Origin: Variovorax paradoxus
Lineage (GTDB): Bacteria > Pseudomonadota > Gammaproteobacteria > Burkholderiales > Burkholderiaceae_C
Assembly (NCBI RefSeq): GCF_018614875.1
Contig: NZ_JAGGNW010000011.1
Coordinates: 1-64,000, forward strand
Length of the DNA: 64,000 nucleotides
Reading direction: 5' to 3'
Made by a program: the position numbers and the translations under genes. Positions within the stretch are counted from its first letter, which is position 1, and each line of letters starts with the position of its first letter. The notes beneath the pieces are model-generated. The model was not told the origin of the DNA and did not search any database. It worked only from the letters and a program-made list of their open reading frames with translations. Positions 8,358 to 17,266 of the stretch are shown piece by piece.

Positions 8358-9334
8358 GGGTTCAGTGCTTCCTTGAGTGCGCGGGCCGCATCGTCCTGCG
8401 CCTGCAGGGCTTCGGGAATGGCGCGCCCCATTTTCAGAAATTCATGAATTACGCCGCGGTAGATCTCGAGATCGACCGCCACCCCCGCAGCGCGCAGCTT
8501 GTCGGCGTAGGCAATGCCTTCGTCCACCACCGGATCGCATTCAGCCAGGCCGATCCATGCGGGTGCCACGCCGTCGACATCGTCGGCCAAAAGCGGCGCA
8601 AAGCGCCAGTCGTCGCGGTCGGCCGGCGTGCGCACGTACTGGCCGAAGAAGTAGTCGATCAGCGCCTTGGTGAGCAGCGGGCCATGGGCGTAGCGCCGGT
8701 GCGAGGCGGTGTCCTGGTGCGCCGTGGTGCCGGGATAGATCAGCATCTGCAGCGCGAGCGGCAGGCCGGCATCGCGCGCAAGGATGGCGCACACCGCCGC
8801 CAGCGTGCCGCCGGCGCTGTCGCCGCCCACGGCCAGCCGGCTCGTGTCGATGCCCAGGCGCGCGCCTTCGTTTGCGACAAAGGCGAACGCATCCCATGCG
8901 TCGTTCGACGCCGTCGGAAACTTGAACGCGGGCGCCAGCCGGTAGTCGACCGACACCACCGCGCAGCCGCTCTTCAGGCTCAATGCACGGCACAGCGTGT
9001 CGTGCGTACGGATGTTGCCGACCGTGAAGCCGCCGCCATGGAAATACATCAAGGCCGGCAGCACCGCCGTCGATGGCGCGTAGAGCCGCGCGGGAATCTC
9101 GAAGCCGTCGCGTGCCGCAATGGTGAAGTCGTCGATCCGGGCCAGCGCGGGCTTGGGCACTTCAAGCACGCCCGCTCCTTTTTCGTAGGACGCCTTGGCC
9201 TCCTCGGGCGTGAGCTGATCGAGCGTCGGATGGCCGGCCCGCGCCATGCGCTCGACCACGCTGGCCATCCTCGCGGTGAGCGGCGGCTGCCATGTGCCGG
9301 GCGCGACAGCGGCAAGGGTTTTGTTCATGTGCAA
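8354..9334 (-). CDS. alpha/beta hydrolase, hormone-sensitive-lipase family
   Basis: 326 residues. The HSL-family oxyanion motif HGGGF is at residues 99-103 and the nucleophile elbow GDSAGG at 171-176 (Ser 173). Asp in ECDPVVDEG and His in VIHEF near residue 298 complete the triad. Family members hydrolyse short-chain esters; no signal peptide is seen, so it should be cytoplasmic. It is first in a two-gene unit with the thioesterase-GNAT fusion, which suggests a shared role in acyl or ester turnover. It is divergent from the alcohol dehydrogenase at 9398, with only 63 bases between the starts. Confidence 0.9.
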   Translation of the reverse strand: MHMNKTLAAVAPGTWQPPLTARMASVVERMARAGHPTLDQLTPEEAKASYEKGAGVLEVPKPALARIDDFTIAARDGFEIPARLYAPSTAVLPALMYFHGGGFTVGNIRTHDTLCRALSLKSGCAVVSVDYRLAPAFKFPTASNDAWDAFAFVANEGARLGIDTSRLAVGGDSAGGTLAAVCAILARDAGLPLALQMLIYPGTTAHQDTASHRRYAHGPLLTKALIDYFFGQYVRTPADRDDWRFAPLLADDVDGVAPAWIGLAECDPVVDEGIAYADKLRAAGVAVDLEIYRGVIHEFLKMGRAIPEALQAQDDAARALKEALNP

Positions 9335-9397
9335 GACTGTCCCTGCTTGTTAGATTTGGGTGGTCTGCAATCGTACTGCCCCAGGCACACCCACCCC

Positions 9398-10534
9398 ATG
9401 GCCCTCATCCAATACCTCACCCAGATCCAGTTCGAATTCGGCGCCATCCGGCTGCTGTCCAGCGAATGCGCGCGCATCGGCATCAACCGGCCGCTGATCG
9501 TGACCGATGCGGGCGTGCGCGCGGCCGGCGTGCTGCAGAAGGCGCTCGATGCCATTGCCGACCTGGAGGTGGCGGTGTTCGACCAGACGCCCTCCAACCC
9601 CACCGAAGCCGCCGTGCGTGCGGCCGTCGAGCTGTACCGCAGCGCGCGCTGCGACGGCCTCATTGCGGTGGGCGGCGGCTCCGCCATCGACTGTGCCAAG
9701 GGCGTGGCAATTGCCGCCACGCACGAAGGCCCGCTCAAGACCTACGCCACCATCGAAGGCGGCTCGCCGAAGATCACCGAGCGCGCGGTGCCGCTCATTG
9801 CGGTGCCCACCACCAGCGGCACCGGCAGCGAGGTGGCGCGCGGCGCCATCGTGATCGTCGACGACCACCGCAAGCTCGGCTTCCACAGCTGGTTCCTGAT
9901 GCCCAAGGCCGCCATCTGCGACCCCGAGCTCACGCTCGGCCTGCCGCCCCGGCTCACGGCCGCCACCGGCATGGACGCCATTGCGCACTGCATGGAAACC
10001 TTCATGTCGGCTGCGTTCAATCCGCCGGCCGACGGCATCGCGCTCGACGGCCTGGAACGCGCCTGGCTGCACATCGAACGCGCCACCAAGGACGGCAGCG
10101 ACCGCGAGGCGCGCCTCAACCTCATGAGCGCATCGATGCAGGGTGCCATGGCGTTCCAGAAGGGGCTGGGCTGCGTGCACTCGCTGAGCCACAGCCTGGG
10201 CGGCGTCGATCCGCGCCTGCACCACGGCACGCTCAACGCCCTCTTCCTGCCGGCCGTGATCCACTTCAACGCCGGAGCCGAGTCGGTGCAGAAGGAGCAG
10301 CGGCTGCAGCGCATGGCGCGGGCCATGCACCTCGATTCGCCCGGCGACCTGGGCGATGCGATCCGCGACATGAACGCGCGCCTCGGCCTGCCCAAGGGCC
10401 TGGCCGAGGTGGGCGTGACGCCGGACCTGTTCGAGCAGATCATCGACGGCGCCATGGCTGATCACTGCCACAAGACCAACCCCCGGCTGGCCACGCGCGA
10501 CGACTACAAGGCGATGCTCGAAGCCTCGATGTAG
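9398..10534 (+). CDS. iron-containing (group III) alcohol dehydrogenase
   Basis: 378 residues. NAD-binding GGGSAIDCAKG lies near residues 92-102 and PTTSGTGSEV near 140-149. Metal ligands are visible as Asp and His in GMDAIAHCMETF, and His in HSLSHSLGG and in DHCHKTNPR. These enzymes interconvert primary alcohols and aldehydes (for example 1,3-propanediol or maleylacetate in relatives), so the exact substrate is open. The long frame extends far upstream into the opposite-strand hydrolase, but the homologous part starts at the ATG at 9398. A small hairpin GAGGG/CCCTC follows the stop at 10546-10560. Confidence 0.92.
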   Translation: MALIQYLTQIQFEFGAIRLLSSECARIGINRPLIVTDAGVRAAGVLQKALDAIADLEVAVFDQTPSNPTEAAVRAAVELYRSARCDGLIAVGGGSAIDCAKGVAIAATHEGPLKTYATIEGGSPKITERAVPLIAVPTTSGTGSEVARGAIVIVDDHRKLGFHSWFLMPKAAICDPELTLGLPPRLTAATGMDAIAHCMETFMSAAFNPPADGIALDGLERAWLHIERATKDGSDREARLNLMSASMQGAMAFQKGLGCVHSLSHSLGGVDPRLHHGTLNALFLPAVIHFNAGAESVQKEQRLQRMARAMHLDSPGDLGDAIRDMNARLGLPKGLAEVGVTPDLFEQIIDGAMADHCHKTNPRLATRDDYKAMLEASM

Positions 10535-10582
10535 GTGTTCGGCAGGAGGGTCTTTCCCTCGCACGTCATGTATGTGACATAA

Positions 10583-10647
10583 GGAATTTCTAGACTGGCA
10601 CTCGAAGGCTTCGCATCCGCAGAAGCCCCAAGGGCCAGGGAAATTCC
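10583..10647 (+). promoter_or_regulatory. three-part nested dyad over the vgrG ribosome site
   Basis: Three inverted repeats nest in order: GGAATTTC (10583-10590) with GAAATTCC (10640-10647), CTGGC (10595-10599) with GCCAG (10634-10638), and GGCTTC (10607-10612) with GAAGCC (10622-10627). In RNA they would make one long hairpin of 19 pairs with small internal loops. The right arm covers the AGGGA ribosome site at 10637-10641 and ends three bases before the ATG. It could hold vgrG translation shut, or act as a DNA operator. Confidence 0.5.
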
Positions 10648-10649
10648 GA

Positions 10650-12992
10650 ATGCCACGCACTGTCCAGGTTCACACCGTACTCAACGCCGAGCAGCTGAAG
10701 TTCCGCGCGATGCGGGGACAGGAAGGCCTCTCCCAGCTGTTCGAGTTCGAAGTCGACATGGTCAGCCCGAGCTTCAGCCTCGACCTGAAGACACTGCTGG
10801 GCACGTCGCTCACCCTCGAATTGCAGGACGAAGGCCCGCCGCGCTACCTCAACGGCACTGTGGTGCGCTTCGAGCTTGTGGGCCGCGCCAACGAAACCGG
10901 CCGCCACTACATCTACCGCGCCCTGGTGCAGCCCTGGCTCTGGTATCTCACGCGCACCACCGACTGCCGCATCTTCCAGAACAAGAGCGTGCCCGACGTG
11001 CTCGACGACGTGCTCGGCAAGTACGGCTTCGAGTACGAGAAGCGCCTCACCGGCAGCTACCGCCCGTGGGAATACTGCGTGCAATACCAGGAGAGCGACT
11101 TCGCCTTCGTCTGCCGCCTCATGGAGCACGAGGGCATCGCCTACCACTTCGAGCACCGCAGCGGCTCGCACCTGCTGGTGCTGGCCGACGACGTCGGCGG
11201 CTACAGCGCCCTGCCCGGCCACGCCACCATTCCCTTTCGCCCACGCGACCGCGTGGTGCATGCGATGGAGCCGTGCATCGACCAATGGCGCATCTCGGAG
11301 CAGATCACCTCGGGCCGCGTGATGCTCGACGACTTCGACTTCAGGAAGTCGCGCGCCTCGCTCCAGAGCGTGCAGCAGGACCCGAAGGGCCACGACCATT
11401 CGACCTACGAAGTCTATGAATGGCTGGGCGGCTACAGCGAGAACGACCAGGGCGACGGCTACGCGAAGATCCGCCTGCAGGAGCTGCAGTGCGCGCACGA
11501 GCTGGCCGCGGGGCATACCAATGTGATCGGCATGGCGCCAGGCCACCTGTTCCAGATGACGCACTGCCCGCGCGAGGCCGACAACCGCGAATACCTCATC
11601 ACCCAGACCCGCTACGACCTGCAGGAGCCCGAGTACTCCACTGGCGGCACGGCCGAATCGGTGTGCGAGTTCGACTTCACCGTGCTGCCGTCCTCCGTGG
11701 CCTACCGCCCCGCGCGCAAGACGCCCAAGCCGCGCACCAACGGCCCGCAGACCGCCACCGTCGTCGGGCCCGAAGAGATCTGGACCGACCGCTTCGGCCG
11801 CGTGAAGCTGCAGTTCCGCTGGGACCGCTACGGCCAGTCGGACCAGAACAGCTCGTGCTGGGTGCGCGTGTCGAGCAACTGGGCCGGCGCCAACTACGGC
11901 ACCATGCACATGCCGCGCGTGGGCCAGGAAGTGATCGTCGATTTCATCGGCGGTGAACCCGACCGCCCCATCATCACCGGCCGCGTCTACAACAACGACC
12001 AGATGCCGCCGTGGGAACTGCCGGCCAACGCCACGGCCAGCGGCATCCTCACGCGCTCCAGCAGCGGCGGCGCGGTCAACCAGGCCAACATGCTGCGCTT
12101 CGAGGACCGCACCGGCGCCGAGCAGATCCTGCTGCATGCCGAGCGCAACCTCGACGTGGAGGTGGAAGCCGACGAAACGCACACCACCGACGGCACGCGC
12201 ACCACCGTCATCGGCGGACACGAATCGTCGACCTACAAGAGCGGCGAGACGCGCGACATCACCGCGGGCGCCAGGGAAATCATCACCGGCGGAGACACGC
12301 GCGACGTGGCCGGCGGCTTCAGCGAAACCGTGAGTGGCGGCGTCACGCAGACCATTTCGGGCGGCAAGAAACGCACGCTCGGCGGCGGGCTGAACGACAC
12401 CATCACCGGCGGCGTGAAGCTTGCGATCACCGGCGGCTTCCACGGCACCATCGACGGCCAGGAGATCCGTTTCGTGAGCGCTGGCCGCAGCGACACCATC
12501 GACACCTCGAACAGCGTGCAGGTCAACGGGCCCTCGACCACGAACGTCACCGGCCCGACGGTCCACAACTCGCCCGACGTGATCTTCAACACCACCAACC
12601 ACATCCACAACACGACACAGCACGTCGTCAACACCGACGTCTACACCACCACGTCGAACACCTACAACAACATCACGAACGACTACACGAACAACTCGAA
12701 GACCTATACCAACAACTACGCCAAGAGCAGCGACTGGCGCCTGCACCGCGCCGGCGGCGTGGGATTCCGCTTCTCGGTGGTCGGGATGGCCATGGACCTC
12801 TGGGGGCTGCGCCAGCAGAACTACATCCTCAACTCGCAGTTCTCCGGCGTTCGCCTCGACGTCGCGGTGTTCCGCTCGCAGAACGAGGCGACCGAGATCA
12901 AGGGAACGGCGCTCAAGGTCGCGAACGTCGGGATGAAGATCGCAACCGGTGGCCTGGCGTTCGCCGCCAAGGCCATGACCATCAAGGTCTGA
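10650..12992 (+). CDS. vgrG: type VI secretion system tip protein VgrG
   Basis: 780 residues. The gp27-like N-terminal half (to about 370) has the usual VgrG motifs ESDFAFVCRLMEHEGIAYHF and YLITQTRYDLQEP. The gp5-OB region around 375-460 has IWTDRFGRVKLQFRWDRYG, SSCWVRVSSNWAG and GQEVIVDFIGGEPDRPIITG. Residues 525-620 are a run of TxxGG/xxxGG repeats forming the trimeric beta-helix. An Asn/Thr-rich stretch (about 640-700) and a roughly 80-residue tail follow. No known enzymatic effector domain is visible in the tail. It heads the tip cassette through the DUF4150 gene; no tss core gene is in the window. Confidence 0.97.
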   Translation: MPRTVQVHTVLNAEQLKFRAMRGQEGLSQLFEFEVDMVSPSFSLDLKTLLGTSLTLELQDEGPPRYLNGTVVRFELVGRANETGRHYIYRALVQPWLWYLTRTTDCRIFQNKSVPDVLDDVLGKYGFEYEKRLTGSYRPWEYCVQYQESDFAFVCRLMEHEGIAYHFEHRSGSHLLVLADDVGGYSALPGHATIPFRPRDRVVHAMEPCIDQWRISEQITSGRVMLDDFDFRKSRASLQSVQQDPKGHDHSTYEVYEWLGGYSENDQGDGYAKIRLQELQCAHELAAGHTNVIGMAPGHLFQMTHCPREADNREYLITQTRYDLQEPEYSTGGTAESVCEFDFTVLPSSVAYRPARKTPKPRTNGPQTATVVGPEEIWTDRFGRVKLQFRWDRYGQSDQNSSCWVRVSSNWAGANYGTMHMPRVGQEVIVDFIGGEPDRPIITGRVYNNDQMPPWELPANATASGILTRSSSGGAVNQANMLRFEDRTGAEQILLHAERNLDVEVEADETHTTDGTRTTVIGGHESSTYKSGETRDITAGAREIITGGDTRDVAGGFSETVSGGVTQTISGGKKRTLGGGLNDTITGGVKLAITGGFHGTIDGQEIRFVSAGRSDTIDTSNSVQVNGPSTTNVTGPTVHNSPDVIFNTTNHIHNTTQHVVNTDVYTTTSNTYNNITNDYTNNSKTYTNNYAKSSDWRLHRAGGVGFRFSVVGMAMDLWGLRQQNYILNSQFSGVRLDVAVFRSQNEATEIKGTALKVANVGMKIATGGLAFAAKAMTIKV

Positions 12993-13028
12993 GTTGCTCG
13001 AACCCGATGACCACTCGATGAGCCCCCG

Positions 13029-13466
13029 ATGACGATTTGGGAGCAGATTCTGTGGGGCGTCTTCGCCGTGATGATGGGCGGCGCGCTCGTGGCCTGCATC
13101 TCGGTGGTGGTGGTCGCCACCGGCGAACAGCGCAAATACACCAAGGAACAGCGCATCGGCAAGGCGCTGGGCAGTGCCAGCGTGGCCACGCAGGGAACCG
13201 TGATCGGCGTGCGGCGCTCCGAACACCAGCTGACCAGCCCCGGCACCCTTGGGCAGCGCATGGTGGCGCTCGAACTCACCCTGCAGATGCCGCCCGCATC
13301 CGGGGTGCCGACGGTGGTGCTCAGGACCCTGGTCGACGAGCTGCTCCTGCCCCGCATCGCGGTGCCCGGCGCGACCATCCATTTGTTCCAGGACCCCGCC
13401 AATCCCGCCGTGGTGTCGGTGGACAGGCAGCGCACGCCCCTCGAAGTCGCGCCTGCGCGGGGCTAG
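13029..13466 (+). CDS. small inner-membrane protein of the VgrG cassette, unknown
   Basis: 145 residues. One clear transmembrane helix (about residues 8-30, ILWGVFAVMMGGALVACISVVVV) is followed by a soluble part with short beta strands: TQGTVIGVRRSEHQL, MVALELTLQMP and PAVVSVDRQRTPLEV. No family was recognised with confidence. It lies 36 bases after vgrG and 6 bases before the DUF2169 gene on the same strand, so it is part of the transcript. Possible roles are immunity, anchoring or an accessory of tip loading; none is shown by the sequence. Confidence 0.75.
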   Translation: MTIWEQILWGVFAVMMGGALVACISVVVVATGEQRKYTKEQRIGKALGSASVATQGTVIGVRRSEHQLTSPGTLGQRMVALELTLQMPPASGVPTVVLRTLVDELLLPRIAVPGATIHLFQDPANPAVVSVDRQRTPLEVAPARG

Positions 13467-13472
13467 CGGACG

Positions 13473-16133
13473 ATGAAAACCGTCAAGCCGCTGCGGCTGA
13501 GCGTCATCACGCGCCCCTTTCTTCGCGGCGGCCATCAGCGGCTGGGCGTGACCGTCATGGGCATGGTGTCGATGGGCGAGGCCCCCGTGCTGCTGCCGGA
13601 GCCCGAGTTCTGGAAGCTCGCATCCGACGAGCTCGGGCCCATGGGCGCCATCGATCTGGGCATTCCCAAGGCCTGCGCCGAGTTTCTGGCGACCGGCCAT
13701 GCCTACACCCATCACCAGAAGGAAAAGACTGCCTGCGCCGTCGCGCTGCGGGTGGGCGGGCTCGAACGCCAGCTGCTTGCCTTCGGCGACCGCTTCTGGC
13801 TCGATGGCCGTGCCACGCCGCCGCAGGCCTTCGAATCGATGCGCCTGGACTGGACGCGCGCCTACGGCGGCCCCGGCTTTGCCGACAACCCGCTGGGCAT
13901 CGGCCATGCCCCGGAGATCGTCAACGGCCTCGCGGTCCGGCGCCTGCCGAACATCGAGCACCCGCTGCGCCGGCTCGACCGCCCCGACCGCGAGGCGGAG
14001 CCCGCCTCTCTCGGCGCGATCGACCCGGGCTGGCCGCGCCGCATGCGCCTGATCGGCCGGCACTACGACGCGCACTGGCGCGAACACCTGTTTCCGGGCT
14101 TCTCCGAAGACATGGATTGGCGCTTCTTCAATGCCGCGCCACCTGAACAGCGCTGGGCCGACCGCGACAGCATTCCCGCCGACGCGCCCTACGAAATCTG
14201 GAACATGCACCCCACGCTGCCGGTGCAGCGCGGCCGGCTGCCGGCCTGGCGCGCGCGTGCTTTCATCGCCCGCAGCACGGCCCCGGGCCGGCGCGAGCCG
14301 GAGCACTTCGACGAAGTGCCCATGCGCCACACCACGGCGTGGTTCTTTCCGCATCTCGCGCAGGTGGCGCTGATCTACCACGGCGAGACCGCCATCGCCG
14401 AAGACGACGCCGACGACGTCACCCACGTGATGCCGGCCATCGAGGCGGCAGGCGAAGCGGCGCGCCCGCTCGCGCACTACTTCGCGATCCTGCAGCGCCG
14501 CTGCCATCCCGAGACCGGGGCGCTGCATGCGGCCCGCGACGACGAACTGCTGCCTGCCGAGGCCATCGGCCCCTGGCTCGACACGCTGGAAGAAGCGGAG
14601 GAATCCACGCTCGTGCGCAACATGCGCGAGCGTGGCGAGCGGTTGCGCCACGACATGATGCAGAAGGCGCGCGAAGCCGGCCACGACCCGCGCCTCCTGC
14701 GCGAGCGTGCGCTGCCCGAGCCGTTCCGCAAGACGCCGACCCTCGCCGAACTGCCCGAGTTCATCGAACGCACGCGGGCCTTCGAGCAGCGACAACGGCG
14801 CAGGCTGGAAGACGGGCGGCAAGAGCTCGAACGGCTGGCCCGGCTCAACGCGGTGGAGTCGCGCAAGGTCGGCTTCGACTCCGGCGAACTGGTGGCCGGC
14901 ATCGATCGCGCCACGGCCAAGGGCCCGCCCGCCTTCAACGCGCGCGCCGCGCTGCAGGGCCTGCTCGGCATCGCCGAAGCGACCGGAACGCCGCAGCTAC
15001 CGCCGGCCCGACAGCGCGAGTTCGCGCAGGTGATGGAAAGCGGCCAGCGCGGACTGATCGACATGTATCGCATGGGGGCGCAGCACCAGTCGCCCGCCGA
15101 TGCGATGCAGGGCGAGCGCGCCGCGGAGGCACGCCAGCGCGTGCAGCAACTCATGGCCACCACGCGCGACCTGTCGGGCATGGACCTGACGGGCGCCGAC
15201 CTCTCGGGCATGGACCTGCGCGGCGCGCGCCTGTACCGCGCGCTGCTCGAGAGTGCGAACCTCGAAGGCGCGCGGCTCGACGGCGCCGACGCCACCGAGG
15301 CCGTGCTGGTGCGAGCGCGCCTTGCGCGCGCATCGCTGGCCGGCTGCGTACTGCTGCGCGCCAACCTGAGCCTGGTGCACTGCGGCCACACCGTGTTCGC
15401 CGGTGCGCGGCTGCACGAAACGACGATCGAGCAGGCGCGCTTCGACGACTGCGACTTCTCGGGTGCCGCGCTCGAGCACCTGAATCTCTTCGGCCTGCAC
15501 TTCGAACGCTGCCGCTTCGACAACGCGCGCCTCGACTACGTGACCTTCATCGAACAGAGCCGCTTGCAGGATTGCAGCTTTCGCGGCGCCGCGCTCCACA
15601 AGGTCGGCCTGATCTCCTGCATTGCCGGGCGGCTGGATTTCACGCAGGCGCAGCTCGAGGCCTGCGCCTGGGTCCACACGCCGGGGGACGACGGCATCGT
15701 CTTCCGCGGGGCGACGCTTCGCACCACCTGCTTCGTCGGCACCAGCAGCCTGCGCAACACGGACTTCGAAGGCGCGACGCTGGTGCAGTGCAGCCTGCGG
15801 GAGATGCCGCTGGACGGCGCGCGCTTCGTCCGCGCCACGCTCGACACCTGCGACCTCTCCGCCTGCAGCCTCACCGGCGCCGACCTTGGCGCCATCGACG
15901 CGCCCGACAGCCTTTTCATCCGCGCCGACTTCACCCGGGCCTCGTTGCGCGGCGCCAATCTCATGAATGCCAATCTGCAGAAAGCCCGCCTGGTCGGCAC
16001 CGACCTGCGCGAAGCCAACCTGTTCCGCGCCGACGTGTCGCAGACGCTGATCGACAGCGTCACCGAAACGCGCGGCGCCTACATCGAACAGGCCAAGACC
16101 GTTCCGCGCCGCGCGGCGGCCCCGGTTCAATGA
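13473..16133 (+). CDS. DUF2169 adaptor fused to pentapeptide repeats (T6SS)
   Basis: 886 residues. Residues 1-310 are a DUF2169 domain: start KPLRLSVITRPF, RAYGGPGFADNPLG, IWNMHPTLPVQRG and HTTAWFFPHLAQVALIYHG. In Agrobacterium a DUF2169 protein is the adaptor for the PAAR-linked nuclease Tde2. A helical linker (about 310-560, with coiled-coil-like FIERTRAFEQRQRRRLEDG) leads to pentapeptide repeats from about 568 to 870 of the A(D/N)LxG type, for example TGADLSGMDLRGARL and FTRASLRGANLMNANLQKA. These form a right-handed square helix. The stop overlaps the next start by four bases. The fusion probably guides or caps a cargo on the VgrG-PAAR tip. Confidence 0.88.
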   Translation: MKTVKPLRLSVITRPFLRGGHQRLGVTVMGMVSMGEAPVLLPEPEFWKLASDELGPMGAIDLGIPKACAEFLATGHAYTHHQKEKTACAVALRVGGLERQLLAFGDRFWLDGRATPPQAFESMRLDWTRAYGGPGFADNPLGIGHAPEIVNGLAVRRLPNIEHPLRRLDRPDREAEPASLGAIDPGWPRRMRLIGRHYDAHWREHLFPGFSEDMDWRFFNAAPPEQRWADRDSIPADAPYEIWNMHPTLPVQRGRLPAWRARAFIARSTAPGRREPEHFDEVPMRHTTAWFFPHLAQVALIYHGETAIAEDDADDVTHVMPAIEAAGEAARPLAHYFAILQRRCHPETGALHAARDDELLPAEAIGPWLDTLEEAEESTLVRNMRERGERLRHDMMQKAREAGHDPRLLRERALPEPFRKTPTLAELPEFIERTRAFEQRQRRRLEDGRQELERLARLNAVESRKVGFDSGELVAGIDRATAKGPPAFNARAALQGLLGIAEATGTPQLPPARQREFAQVMESGQRGLIDMYRMGAQHQSPADAMQGERAAEARQRVQQLMATTRDLSGMDLTGADLSGMDLRGARLYRALLESANLEGARLDGADATEAVLVRARLARASLAGCVLLRANLSLVHCGHTVFAGARLHETTIEQARFDDCDFSGAALEHLNLFGLHFERCRFDNARLDYVTFIEQSRLQDCSFRGAALHKVGLISCIAGRLDFTQAQLEACAWVHTPGDDGIVFRGATLRTTCFVGTSSLRNTDFEGATLVQCSLREMPLDGARFVRATLDTCDLSACSLTGADLGAIDAPDSLFIRADFTRASLRGANLMNANLQKARLVGTDLREANLFRADVSQTLIDSVTETRGAYIEQAKTVPRRAAAPVQ

Positions 16134-17266
16134 CGCCGGACGAACTGGTGCGCAAGATTCGCGGCGGTGATCACATCAGGGAACAGGACTTCAAGGGCAT
16201 GCGCTTCGATGGCCTCGACCTGCGCGGCGGCACCTTCGGCGACTGCGACTTCTCGCAGGCAAGCCTGCAAGGCGGGCAACTGGCCGAATCGATGTTCGAC
16301 AGCTGCCGCTTCGACGGCGCGGTGCTCGACGGCGCCGACCTGCAGCGCGCGGCGTTCAACCGGTGCACCCTGCCGCAGGCGAGCCTGCTGGCCGCAACGG
16401 CGACGCGCGCCACCTTCAGCGCTTCGAACCTTCAGGGCGCGCGCATGGCCCGGGCCCGGCTGGATCTCGCCACCTTTCACCGGAGCACGCTCGACCGCAC
16501 GGGTTTCGCGGGCGCCGACCTCACCAAGACAGTGTTCGGCGAATCCAGCCTCGCGGGCGCGCGCTTCGACGACGTGCAGCTGCACACCACCGTCTACTAC
16601 CGCGCCGGCCTGGCCGGAGCGAGCTTCAAGGGCGCGAGCTTTCACAACGTGATCTTCAGCGAGGCCGATCTGGCCGGGCAGGACTTCTCGGCGCAGTCCT
16701 TTCACCTGTGCCAGTTCATCGATGCCGACCTGAAGGGCTGCAACTTCGATCGTGCGCGGCTCACGCAGTGCAACTTCAAGGGCGCGAAACTCGAGCGCGC
16801 GGTGCTCACGCGCGTGCATGCGCCGCAGTGTCTCTTTCCGGAAGCCGACCTGGCCCATGCCGACTGCAGGGGCGGCCACTTCGACCAGAGCATCTGGGTG
16901 GATGCCCGATTGGACGATGCCGATCTGTCCGGTGCGCAACTGGCGCAGTGCGTGTTCCATCGGGCGCGCTGCACGCGCACCGCGTTCGCGCGCAGCCACC
17001 TGGCTTATGCGGACTTTTCGTATGCCGACCTGAGCGATGCCGACCTGCGCGGTGCGGCCTTCCAGCGTACGCAACTGCATCGTGCAAGACAGGAAGGCGC
17101 GCGCTGGAGCGACCGGCTCGGCGTGCTCGACAACGACCCCGCGCTCTTCGAGGCCGAGCGCCATGCCGCCGCACGGGCCGTGCGTCCGCAGCGCGCCGGA
17201 CGCGACACCTTCGGCCGCCCCGCGGCGCACTTCCCGCCGGTACGAAACGACCAGGACCCCGCATGA
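16130..17266 (+). CDS. pentapeptide-repeat protein of the T6SS tip cassette
   Basis: 378 residues. After a short head (about 1-15), almost the whole length to residue 320 consists of five-residue repeats centred on Leu or Phe: FKGMRFDGLDLRGGTFGDCD, AGADLTKTVFGESSLAGARF, YADLSDADLRGAAFQRTQL. The C-terminal 55 residues are charged and lack repeats. The protein should be a rod-like beta-helix. It overlaps the DUF2169-pentapeptide gene by four bases at its start and DUF3540 by four bases at its end, so the three are translationally coupled. The two pentapeptide parts may have arisen by duplication. The function is unknown. Confidence 0.88.
   Translation: MTPDELVRKIRGGDHIREQDFKGMRFDGLDLRGGTFGDCDFSQASLQGGQLAESMFDSCRFDGAVLDGADLQRAAFNRCTLPQASLLAATATRATFSASNLQGARMARARLDLATFHRSTLDRTGFAGADLTKTVFGESSLAGARFDDVQLHTTVYYRAGLAGASFKGASFHNVIFSEADLAGQDFSAQSFHLCQFIDADLKGCNFDRARLTQCNFKGAKLERAVLTRVHAPQCLFPEADLAHADCRGGHFDQSIWVDARLDDADLSGAQLAQCVFHRARCTRTAFARSHLAYADFSYADLSDADLRGAAFQRTQLHRARQEGARWSDRLGVLDNDPALFEAERHAAARAVRPQRAGRDTFGRPAAHFPPVRNDQDPA

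Noticed and set aside
8444..9397. N-terminal extension of the iron alcohol dehydrogenase by about 318 residues
   Set aside because: The extension is antisense to the HSL-type hydrolase, and homology starts at the ATG at 9398.
10597..10614. Possible sigma-54 promoter before vgrG (TGGCAC followed by TTCGC)
   Set aside because: The distance between GG and GC does not fit the fixed 10-base spacing.
10590..14822. Very long open frame of about 1400 codons on the minus strand across the VgrG cassette
   Set aside because: It lies antisense to VgrG and DUF2169, whose domains are clear; its product is Ala/Arg/His/Val-rich without domains. Long antisense frames are expected at high GC.
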